Shown piece after piece: positions 1 through 7,138 of a stretch of DNA of 64,000 nucleotides. Every line of letters begins with the position of its first letter. Position 1 is the first letter of the stretch. A program made the translations under genes and the position numbers. The stretch lies in NCBI GenBank assembly GCA_024697545.1, contig JAILFN010000027.1, positions 1 to 64,000 of the forward strand. The letters run 5' to 3'. The DNA comes from Ruminococcus sp. Lineage in GTDB: Bacteria; Bacillota; Clostridia; Oscillospirales; Ruminococcaceae. The notes under the pieces are model-generated. The model was not told the DNA's origin. It saw only the letters and a list, made by a program, of their open reading frames with translations, and made no database searches.

Positions 1-557
1 TGCTTTGTCGGGCGGCGTTTGTTCTTGCGAAGCTCCTGCACCAAGTCAAACTCCTGCTGTGTGATGATAGGCTCATGGGTGTTCTCAAAAATCAGCCAGT
101 CCTCTTTTGGGTTATCCACACGCTTCTTGTTTTTGTAGGACTTCACATGAGTACGGAAATTCACTGTATGACCTGCGTATTCGGACTTTTCAAGAATACC
201 TGAGATTGTTTCCATTCCCCAGCGATTGAGGTTAGCATTCTTGTGACCGTTGTCTCTGCCTTGCGAAAGTGCATAGGCTGTCGGCGTTAGGATACCTTCT
301 TCCGTTAATATGCGAGCAATCTGCGCTGGACCGTAGCCGTCAATACAAAGGCGGAAAATTTTCCGAACTACCTCTGCGGCTTCATCGTCGATCACCCACA
401 GGTTCTTATCCATTTCCGAGTGCTTATAGCCATAGATGGGATTGGAAAGATGCTTTCCCGACTGTCCCTTAGCCTTGAAAACGGCTCTGATTTTCTTCGA
501 CGTATCCCTTGCGTACCAGTCATTAAAAATATTAAGTGTCACAGATGGATAACCCAT
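1..557 (-). pseudogene. Truncated large serine recombinase (N-terminal catalytic domain missing), runs off window
   Basis: Reading leftward from an ATG at 557, the frame is open to the window edge (about 185 residues). It matches the middle of large serine recombinases: the hallmark FNDWYARDTSKKIRAV linker, then the recombinase domain (KHLSNPIYGYK, WVIDDEAAEVVRKIFRLC, YGPAQIARILTEEGI) and the start of the zinc-ribbon region. The N-terminal resolvase domain with the catalytic serine is absent: only about ten unrelated residues precede the FNDWYA block, and an in-frame stop lies at 567-569. Such enzymes move integrative elements of Firmicutes. Without its catalytic domain this copy should be dead. 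It marks a former mobile element whose left part lies outside the window. Confidence 0.8.
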
Positions 558-592
558 AAGTGACCTTTACCGCTAAAACAAAATAGAACAGC

Positions 593-640
593 AAAGAGTG
601 TCAATCTCCAATATAACGGAGACTGGCACTCTTTTCTTTT
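593..640 (+). terminator. Intrinsic terminator, possibly bidirectional
   Basis: An AAGAGTGTCAATCTCC arm pairs imperfectly with GGAGACTGGCACTCTT across an 8-nt loop, followed by CTTTTCTTTTT on the plus strand. The opposite strand is followed by a weaker T-rich stretch. It lies about 165 bp beyond the leftward promoter at 805-833, so it could stop transcripts made in the present orientation of the invertible segment. Confidence 0.65.
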
Positions 641-735
641 TATATGCAATAGTAAGTTTCAATATCTTCGATAAAAACAACAAGATAGCTTTAAAAAAAC
701 ATGAAAGCAGAAATCAAGCCAAAACTGATCCTATC

Positions 736-761
736 TTTTCGCAAAATTATTGATTTGACGA
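736..761. repeat. Inverted repeat left (IR-L) of invertible segment
   Basis: 26 bp that match 2060-2085 perfectly in inverted orientation; the core contains AAAATTATTGATTTGACGA. Flanking bases diverge at once on both sides. Together the two copies bracket the tyrosine recombinase gene and an outward promoter, as expected for the crossover sites of a DNA invertase. Confidence 0.9.
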
Positions 762-804
762 TACGGGCAAAAATGCCGTAACCGGATATAACTATATACT
801 ATAA

Positions 805-833
805 ATTATACCAAAAATCCCTCCGTATGTCAA
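805..833 (-). promoter_or_regulatory. Consensus sigma-A promoter pointing out of the invertible segment
   Basis: On the minus strand TTGACA (833-828) and TATAAT (810-805) are separated by exactly 17 bp: both hexamers are perfect. It faces left through IR-L toward the terminator at 593-640 and the dead serine recombinase. No gene in that direction would obviously benefit, which fits an OFF orientation. Confidence 0.85.
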
Positions 834-898
834 GGAAGGATCAAGCGATTTTGTCAGTTTGGTAGAATAATCATAAAGACTATATCGGAGGTATTATT

Positions 899-1984
899 AT
901 GAGCAAAGGAACCGTATATAAACGCAAGGACGGACGTTGGGAGTGTCGTATTTCTATGGGGAAAGACGATAACGGAAAGCGAGTATTCAAATCATTCTAC
1001 GGCAAGAGCCGTGAAGAAGCCGAATACAAGGCTATGATTGCACAGGGTCAGGCAGAGGAAGAATATGCTGTAACGGAAATGACGGTCAGAGAGCTTGTGA
1101 CCGAGTGGCTTCACGTTACAGCATCTCGCATCAAGGAGTCAACCGCCGCTAACTATGCCATGAAAGCAGAAAAGCACCTTATCCCTGCCTTTGGAGAGAT
1201 AAAGTGCTGTTTGCTAAAAGCCAAAGATATATACGCATTTATCGAAAGAAAGCTGAAAGAGGGGCTGTCTGTGCGGTATATGTCGGATATTATCGTGCTG
1301 TTCAAGTCCGTGTTCCGCTATGCAAGCCGTGAGTATCGTATCCGTAACGTACTTGACGGTATCGTTCTCACGAAAAAGAATAAGCCTGATATTGCTGTCA
1401 TGAATAAGGAACAGCAGCTCAGGCTTGAAAAATATCTGGACAAGCACCCGTCTGTTACAAGTGTGGGTATATCTATTTCAATGTATATGGGCTTGCGTAT
1501 CGGAGAGGTCTGCGCCCTGCAATGGAAGGACATCGACCTTGAAAAACGGACTTTAACCGTCAGCAAGACAATTCAGCGTGTGCAGTGCAGGGTGGGATTA
1601 AAACACACCAAGCTCATTATCACCGAGCCCAAAAGCGAAAGTTCCAAGCGGACGATACCTATTCCTGATTGTCTGCTCCCTCTGCTCAGGCAGTTTAAGG
1701 ATAACGGCGAGGTGTATGTGGTATCGGGCAGGAAGAAGCCCGTTGAGCCGAGGACTATGCAGTACCGCTTTGCCAAGATACTGCATAACGCAGAGCTGCC
1801 GTCATTCCACTATCACAGCACCCGCCATTTGTTCGCCACTCGCTGTGTCGAACTGGGCTTCGACGTAAAAACGCTGTCCGAGATCTTAGGGCATAGCTCC
1901 GTAGAGGTCACGCTCAACCGCTATATTCATTCCGACATGGAACGCAAGCGTACTTGTATGAGCCTGCTGTCCAAGTGTGCGTGA
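899..1984 (+). CDS. Tyrosine-type site-specific recombinase (candidate DNA invertase)
   Basis: 361 residues with the layout of phage/ICE integrases. An arm-type DNA-binding domain (about 1-50, KDGRWECRISMGKD) is followed by a SAM-like core-binding domain (about 60-155) and a catalytic domain. The catalytic set is visible: Arg in GLRIGEVCALQW (near 198), HSTRH box (near 306), LGHSS (near 331) and the tyrosine nucleophile in NRYIHSD (near 341). The start is supported by ATCGGAGG nine bases upstream. The gene sits between perfect 26-bp inverted repeats, and such recombinases in gut Firmicutes often flip neighbouring DNA. I infer it inverts its own segment. Alternatively it is simply the integrase of a decayed mobile element. 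No excisionase is visible. Confidence 0.9.
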   Translation: MSKGTVYKRKDGRWECRISMGKDDNGKRVFKSFYGKSREEAEYKAMIAQGQAEEEYAVTEMTVRELVTEWLHVTASRIKESTAANYAMKAEKHLIPAFGEIKCCLLKAKDIYAFIERKLKEGLSVRYMSDIIVLFKSVFRYASREYRIRNVLDGIVLTKKNKPDIAVMNKEQQLRLEKYLDKHPSVTSVGISISMYMGLRIGEVCALQWKDIDLEKRTLTVSKTIQRVQCRVGLKHTKLIITEPKSESSKRTIPIPDCLLPLLRQFKDNGEVYVVSGRKKPVEPRTMQYRFAKILHNAELPSFHYHSTRHLFATRCVELGFDVKTLSEILGHSSVEVTLNRYIHSDMERKRTCMSLLSKCA

Positions 1985-2059
1985 CCGTCAGCGGAACGTA
2001 AAAGTATCGTCATTAAGCATCTTGAAAACTGCATATTATCGGGACAAATTACGCTTTTC

Positions 2060-2085
2060 TCGTCAAATCAATAATTTTGCGAAAA
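2060..2085. repeat. Inverted repeat right (IR-R) of invertible segment
   Basis: Perfect 26-bp inverted partner of 736-761. It lies 75 bp downstream of the recombinase stop and 42 bp upstream of the helicase start codon, so whatever is fused to it after inversion becomes the helicase upstream region. Confidence 0.9.
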
Positions 2086-2127
2086 ATCAGACCTATGTAC
2101 TTACTTTGCAGTAAGGGAGGTAACAGC

Positions 2128-4707
2128 TTGAAGGTAATTGATAATATCAGCACTCTGTTAAAAGATGAACTGATAGAAAACATAAAGAAAGGCAGTAAGA
2201 TGACGATCGCTGCCTCCTGCTTCTCAATGTACGCATACAAAGAGCTGAAAAAACAGCTCGATAATATAGAGGAACTTCGGTTTATATTCACATCGCCTAC
2301 TTTTGTAAAGGAATCAGCAAAGAAAGAGAAGCGTGAGTTCTTTATTCCCCGTATGGACAGAGAGTCGGGACTGTACGGTACGGAATTTGAGATAAAGCTT
2401 CGCAATGAAATGACACAGAAGGCTATCGCTAAGGAGTGCGCCGACTGGATCAAAGCTAAGGTGAAATTCCGTTCCAATATCAGCGGTGACGGAATGATTG
2501 GTTTTGTTACTGTTGATAATCAGACTGAGTCATCGGCTTATTCGCCTATTGTCGGATTTACTACAACTGACATAGGCTGTGATCGTGGTAATAATGCCTA
2601 TAATATGGTTCAATGTCTTGATACACCATTTGCTCAGCAGTATATTTCACTTTTTAATAATCTTTGGAATGATAAATCAAAACTCGAAGATGTAACAGAA
2701 ACTGTTATTGAGAGCATCAGTACCGCCTATAATGAAAATGCTCCGGAGTTTATATACTTCATGACGCTGTATCATGTTTTCAGCGAGTTTCTTGAGGATA
2801 TTTCCGAAGATGAGCTGCCTAATGAAGCAACAGGCTTCAAGCAGAGCAAGATATGGGATATGCTCTATGACTTTCAGCGTGATGCTGTCCTTGCTATCAT
2901 CAACAAGCTCGAAAAATATAACGGTTGTATTCTTGCGGACAGTGTAGGTCTTGGTAAGACGTTTACAGCACTGGCAGTCATAAAGTATTACGAAAACCGC
3001 AACAGAAGCGTACTTGTATTATGCCCGAAAAAGCTCGCTGAAAACTGGAATACATACAAGGACAATTATGTCAATAATCCTATCGCCTCCGACCGTCTGA
3101 ATTATGATGTGCTGTTCCATACCGATCTATCCCGTGACGGTGGTTATTCCAACGGTCTTGACCTCGACAGGCTGAACTGGGGCAATTATGACCTTATAGT
3201 TATAGATGAATCCCACAATTTCAGAAACGGTATCGGTACACATTCCAATACAAGGGAGAACAGATACCAGAGGTTAATGGAAAAGGTTATCCGTGCCGGC
3301 GTAAAGACCAAAGTGCTTATGCTGTCGGCAACTCCTGTCAATAACCGCTTTACAGATCTTCGTAATCAGCTCGCACTTGCTTATGAGGGCTGCTCGGAGA
3401 ACCTGAGCGAAAAGCTGAACACAAAGAAAACCATAGAAGAAATATTCCGTCAGGCGCAGAGAGTATTCAATGAATGGAGCAATTACCCGAAGGACGAAAG
3501 AACGACCGACTCTCTGTTGCGTATGCTCGATTTTGATTTCTTTGAGCTGCTCGACAGCGTAACTATCGCACGTTCAAGGAAACATATACAGAAGTATTAT
3601 AACAGTGAAAAGATAGGCAAATTCCCCGAAAGGTTGAAACCTATCTCGCTCACGCCATGTCTTACAGATCTTGACAATGCTATAAATTATAATGAGATAT
3701 ATAGTAGTTTGATTGAATTATCACTCTGCATTTATATGCCATCACACTATATTTTTGAAAGCAAGCGTTCAAAATACATGGACGAGAATGATAATTTCAG
3801 ACAGTCTAACCGTGAGCTTGGTATCCGCAGACTTATGGCGATAAATCTGCTGAAAAGGCTTGAAAGCTCGGTAAACTCTTTCTCGCTGACATTACAGCGT
3901 ATCTATGGACTCATAACCACTACGATAAATGCTATCAATGCTTATGAAAAACATGGTTCCGCTGATATTGATATGTATGAAATGAGTGACGATGATCTCG
4001 ACATTGATGACAGCAACACTGATTTTACAGTCGGCAAAAAAGTCAAGATCGACCTTGCGGATATGGACTACCGCTCATGGCGTGATGATCTGCAAAAGGA
4101 TAGGGATACTCTTGAACTGCTGATTTTGATGATAAGAGATATTACACCCGAACACGATACCAAATTGCAGACGCTGTTTGAGCTTATCGCTAATAAGCAG
4201 AAAGAGCCTATCAATGCAGGCAACAAGAAAATGATAATTTTCACGGCATTTTCGGATACAGCGGAGTATCTCTATGAGAATGTCAGCGTATATGTAAAGG
4301 AGAAATTCGGGCTTGATACGGCTATGATAACAGGCAGCGAGGACGGCAGAACAACTGTCAAGCTGAAAAGAGCCAACCTGAATAATGTGCTGACGCTGTT
4401 TTCGCCCATATCCAAAGGCAGAGATGTGCTTATGCCCGGAAGTATGCAGGAGATAGACATTCTTATTGCTACCGACTGTATTTCCGAGGGTCAGAACCTT
4501 CAAGATTGCGACTACCTCGTGAACTACGACATTCACTGGAATCCCGTCCGCATCACTCAGCGTTTCGGGCGAATTGACCGTATCGGAAGCAATCCTAACG
4601 TATTCCAGATCTGCATCATTATCATCTATCTCAAGAACACTTGGATCATTACGGAATGCCGCCACATCAAGATCAGATACTTTTCTCCTAAAAGGTCCTA
4701 TCATTGA
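2128..4707 (+). CDS. PLD-like/SNF2-type DNA helicase, C-terminally truncated (defence-associated)
   Basis: The start is TTG at 2128, preceded by GGGAGG with 7-nt spacing; a longer frame from 2077 overlaps IR-R and has no ribosome site. The N-terminal 130 residues (MTIAASCFSMYAYKEL, FIFTSPTFVKE) match the phospholipase-D-like region of a helicase family usually found beside type III-like restriction-modification genes. Helicase motifs follow: Walker A VGLGKT (near 272), DEAH-type VIDESH (near 357), LSATPVNNR (near 400), ISEGQNLQ and QRFGRIDRIGS (near 810-822). After VFQI (about 4606) family similarity stops and roughly 30 unrelated residues follow. They are antisense to the neighbouring nuclease remnant, so the C-terminal region is lost. 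The core motor is intact. Activity and exact role are unknown. Likely controlled by inversion of 736-2085. Confidence 0.8.
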   Translation: MKVIDNISTLLKDELIENIKKGSKMTIAASCFSMYAYKELKKQLDNIEELRFIFTSPTFVKESAKKEKREFFIPRMDRESGLYGTEFEIKLRNEMTQKAIAKECADWIKAKVKFRSNISGDGMIGFVTVDNQTESSAYSPIVGFTTTDIGCDRGNNAYNMVQCLDTPFAQQYISLFNNLWNDKSKLEDVTETVIESISTAYNENAPEFIYFMTLYHVFSEFLEDISEDELPNEATGFKQSKIWDMLYDFQRDAVLAIINKLEKYNGCILADSVGLGKTFTALAVIKYYENRNRSVLVLCPKKLAENWNTYKDNYVNNPIASDRLNYDVLFHTDLSRDGGYSNGLDLDRLNWGNYDLIVIDESHNFRNGIGTHSNTRENRYQRLMEKVIRAGVKTKVLMLSATPVNNRFTDLRNQLALAYEGCSENLSEKLNTKKTIEEIFRQAQRVFNEWSNYPKDERTTDSLLRMLDFDFFELLDSVTIARSRKHIQKYYNSEKIGKFPERLKPISLTPCLTDLDNAINYNEIYSSLIELSLCIYMPSHYIFESKRSKYMDENDNFRQSNRELGIRRLMAINLLKRLESSVNSFSLTLQRIYGLITTTINAINAYEKHGSADIDMYEMSDDDLDIDDSNTDFTVGKKVKIDLADMDYRSWRDDLQKDRDTLELLILMIRDITPEHDTKLQTLFELIANKQKEPINAGNKKMIIFTAFSDTAEYLYENVSVYVKEKFGLDTAMITGSEDGRTTVKLKRANLNNVLTLFSPISKGRDVLMPGSMQEIDILIATDCISEGQNLQDCDYLVNYDIHWNPVRITQRFGRIDRIGSNPNVFQICIIIIYLKNTWIITECRHIKIRYFSPKRSYH

Positions 4708-5864
4708 TTGTAGAATATCTAATTTCTTACAACACGCCAAGTATTCATGCAACTTAAACGAGGTGTATACATCTTCCTCGTAATCCATTTCTGTAGTAAA
4801 AAAATATCTTGTGCTCCATCGTACTTATCTTTCTTATCACGATCAATAATAGCATATGTTTTTATCCCGAAATATCTGTATAATTCCATACAGTATAAAA
4901 CACTATCTGCTCCATCAAGTTTTATGACACCGATTCCATGTTCATCCAAATCGAAATTTTTTCTTCTGGCGAATACAGGAACCGCTCCATTTTCTGTATC
5001 TCCTTCGACAAAAACAATTCTCTTACTGAACATCGCTTCTTTAAGATAAAGATAATTGTGCAATAAATGTTTATATAACTTATCATCTAAACTAATACAA
5101 TTGCCGGAAACAATTCTAAATTCATTAGTATCAAAATCCCTATATAACCTAATAAACTGCTTATAGTCATTCAATAAAATATTTGGTGAGTGTGTAGTGA
5201 TAAATATTTGCCCCATCAACCCATCAATATCAAATAATTCATGCAATAAGTCTAGGAAATCCTGATTAGCGTTACTCATCAATCCTTCTATTTTTTTTGT
5301 AAGACTTCTTTGACGATATGGATGCTGATGGATTTCTGGCTCATCAAGGAGTAAAATTAGAGGAAAATATTTTTTATCCCCGTCACTAATTAACCTTTCC
5401 TCAAAATCCTCAGGCTTTCTGCTTATTTTTGTGTTATGAATAATCTCTATAATCTGCAATATGATATTAAAAGAATATTGTATTCCCTCTCCAAGTGACG
5501 ATAGTTCTCTTCCATTTTCATCTCCTATCATAAGTAACCTTGAAACTATTTTATCCATTACAGGATCTAAAAAAGCGCGTATAGAATCTCCGGTGATAGT
5601 ATTTATGCTATCAATGGAATCGTTAATGTTAGAGATTATACTATCTATCTTTTCTCGATTAATGACATCACTTTCGTTCAATCCGGCTACTTGCAGACTT
5701 TTTTTGATCAAATAATTAAGAACTTTTCCAGAACCATTAGTCTTTTTAAAATCAACTTCTTTAGATGGCATTCTTTGAGCATAGTAGTATAATGAATTGA
5801 TTTTCCTAATTGTTGAAAAACTGATAGGTGTCATATTAGGAGTATAGCCCGCTGTATAGGTCAT
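4607..5864 (-). pseudogene. OLD-like ATPase/TOPRIM nuclease remnant (truncated both ends, frameshifted)
   Basis: Two frames join into one protein. Frame one (5864-4719) has an ABC-type signature SSLGEGIQ, Walker B ILLLDEPEIHQHP, the H-motif FITTHSPNILL and a TOPRIM domain (FVEGDTENGAVPVF, AIIDRDKKDKYDGAQDIF), as in overcoming-lysogenization-defect nucleases. At 4798-4804 the coding strand has seven Ts. The family sequence continues in the -1 frame (TTEMDYEEDVYTSFKLHEYL, then GPFRRKVSDLD) until about 4612, where similarity ends against the truncated helicase. The P-loop expected about 100 residues upstream is also missing: an in-frame stop precedes ATG 5864, and host repeat sequence starts near 5905. 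Most likely a decayed gene. The T TTT TTA heptamer at the break is also a classical -1 slippery site. Confidence 0.75.
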
Positions 5865-5904
5865 TCATATTAGTTCTTGGAAAACTTCTATATTAGTACC
5901 GACC

Positions 5905-6130
5905 TAAGAACAAACAGGTTTTTTGCCAAGCTTTTTCTCGTAAAAAAAGCTTGCGGGTCGAGGGCAGAGCCCTCATCGCTCTCCGCAGAGAGCGAAATTC
6001 TCATACAGCGTGCGCTCCGCAAGGGGTGAATTCCAAAACAGCCCTGCGGACTGTTTTGGAAGAGGGGACGCACTGCAAGAGAGGGCGTCCCCTTTGAACG
6101 TCCCCGACTATCGCCACTTCAAGCCGCCTG
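5905..6130. repeat. Palindrome-rich interspersed repeat block
   Basis: This part of the 5865-6286 gene gap is a run of hairpin-forming modules. They include AAGCTTTTTCTCG with AAAAAAAGCTT, GAGGGCAGAGCCCTC, CGCTCTCCGCAGAGAGCG, CCAAAACAG with CTGTTTTGG, and GGGGACGC with GCGTCCCC. Its GAGGGC(A/T)CTGCCCTC plus CCGCAAG module recurs, inverted, near 34517-34550 and in diverged form near 47220. It borders the decayed island and probably marks the junction with the resident chromosome. Confidence 0.6.
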
Positions 6131-6189
6131 CGGCTCGACGACGTAAGCAAGGCAAATCACCGCAAAGACAGCTCCCGATTTATCCGAAT

Positions 6190-6236
6190 AACGATAAATA
6201 CAAAGCCCCCGAGCATCTCAAAACGCTCGGGGGCAG
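6190..6236 (-). terminator. Intrinsic terminator of the LysR gene
   Basis: A 9-bp GC stem (CCCCCGAGC with GCTCGGGGG, 10-nt loop) lies about 50 bp beyond the LysR stop. On the minus strand it is followed by CTTTGTATTTAT. A shorter T-run also follows on the plus strand. Confidence 0.7.
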
Positions 6237-6286
6237 ATCTTTTGTATGGGTATCCGTCATATCTCTAACGCGAAGGCGGAATGCTT

Positions 6287-7060
6287 TTATGCCTTTTCGA
6301 TAAGATATTCGGCAAAGCGGTCTGCGCCGTCCATCGGGATCTGTCGCAGTCCAAGTCTTTCCGGCTTGCCATCGGGCAGAGGCGGGGATATGAAATAAGT
6401 CTGCGGCAGTGACAAAAGCAGCCCGTATATATCCACTCCGCAGCTCACATTTATGCAGCTTCCGCCTGACGGCTCACCTTCACGGACTATCTCGGTAAGC
6501 TCCGCAAGCTGTTCGCCGCTCACACGGGTCGCTGCCGCGATCGGGCTGCACTCCCCCACCAGCACCGCGATGTCATACTCGGCAAGCTTTCTGCCCCTGA
6601 GAGCCTTATCGGCAAACAGTGCCGCCATCGCTTCCTCGCAGTGGGCGGGAAAGCGTATCACCGCAAGATCGCATTCGCCTCTTGCGACCGCATTTAAGGC
6701 TTCAGAGGTGCTGCCCGCGGATATCTCAAAGCTGTGTACGCCGCCTTTTATCAGCTCTTTCGCCTGCTCTGCGGGATAATCGGGCGGGAGCATGATGCGT
6801 TCCGCGCCCCCTCCCGACAGCTTTTCTATCTGCTCTATCTCGGCGATAGCGGCTTCGGCGTGAGATATGAATTCGGAGCCCGCCGCCGTGGGGACCACCC
6901 CTTTTGATGTGCGGCGGAATATTGTGATACCCAGCGCCGATTCGGTGTCCTTTATTATCTTCGAGAGATTCGGCTGACCTATGTACAGCTTGACGGCAGC
7001 CTTAGTGACCGAGCCGTGCCGCGCGACCTCGACGATGTATCTCAGGTGAGTAAGATTCAT
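6287..7060 (-). CDS. LysR-type transcriptional regulator, short effector domain
   Basis: 257 residues. The N-terminal winged helix-turn-helix (about 1-60: LRYIVEVARHGSVTKAA, QPNLSKIIKDTESALG, IFRRTSKGVVPTAAG) is typical of LysR regulators. The remaining 195 residues form a shortened periplasmic-binding-like effector domain; the family usually has 290-310 residues in total. The gene is alone, downstream of valS in the same direction across a 78-bp gap that contains a GC-rich hairpin. No divergent target gene is adjacent, so its regulon and ligand cannot be read from context. Confidence 0.85.
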   Translation of the reverse strand: MNLTHLRYIVEVARHGSVTKAAVKLYIGQPNLSKIIKDTESALGITIFRRTSKGVVPTAAGSEFISHAEAAIAEIEQIEKLSGGGAERIMLPPDYPAEQAKELIKGGVHSFEISAGSTSEALNAVARGECDLAVIRFPAHCEEAMAALFADKALRGRKLAEYDIAVLVGECSPIAAATRVSGEQLAELTEIVREGEPSGGSCINVSCGVDIYGLLLSLPQTYFISPPLPDGKPERLGLRQIPMDGADRFAEYLIEKA

Positions 7061-7138
7061 TCGGCATCCCCTCTCATTGCCATACAGATAACGGCGGGAG
7101 CAAGCCCCCGCCGCATATCACAAATTGATCGGCTGATA

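Larger units (their letters stand above)
736..2085. other. Putative invertible DNA segment (promoter switch)
   Basis: A 1.35-kb segment bounded by perfect 26-bp inverted repeats. It contains one gene, a tyrosine recombinase, and a perfect consensus promoter on the minus strand near its left end. Inversion about the repeats maps position x to 2821-x. This would move the promoter to about 1988-2016 on the plus strand, 112 bp before the TTG start of the helicase gene at 2128. In the orientation shown I see no good promoter between 1985 and 2128. The repeats and promoter are seen directly; inversion is inferred. Confidence 0.75.

Noticed and set aside
2077-2127. Upstream TTG start of the helicase at 2077
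   Set aside because: It lies inside IR-R with no ribosome site, whereas TTG 2128 has GGGAGG at 7-nt spacing and matches the family N-terminus.
4075-4606. C-terminal part of the minus-strand frame 4788-4075 as a separate gene
   Set aside because: Only its first 60 or so codons carry OLD-family sequence; the rest is the reverse complement of the helicase gene.
5905-6130. CRISPR array or small RNA cluster
   Set aside because: The palindromes differ from one another and have no regular spacer lengths, so they are better explained as interspersed repeat modules.
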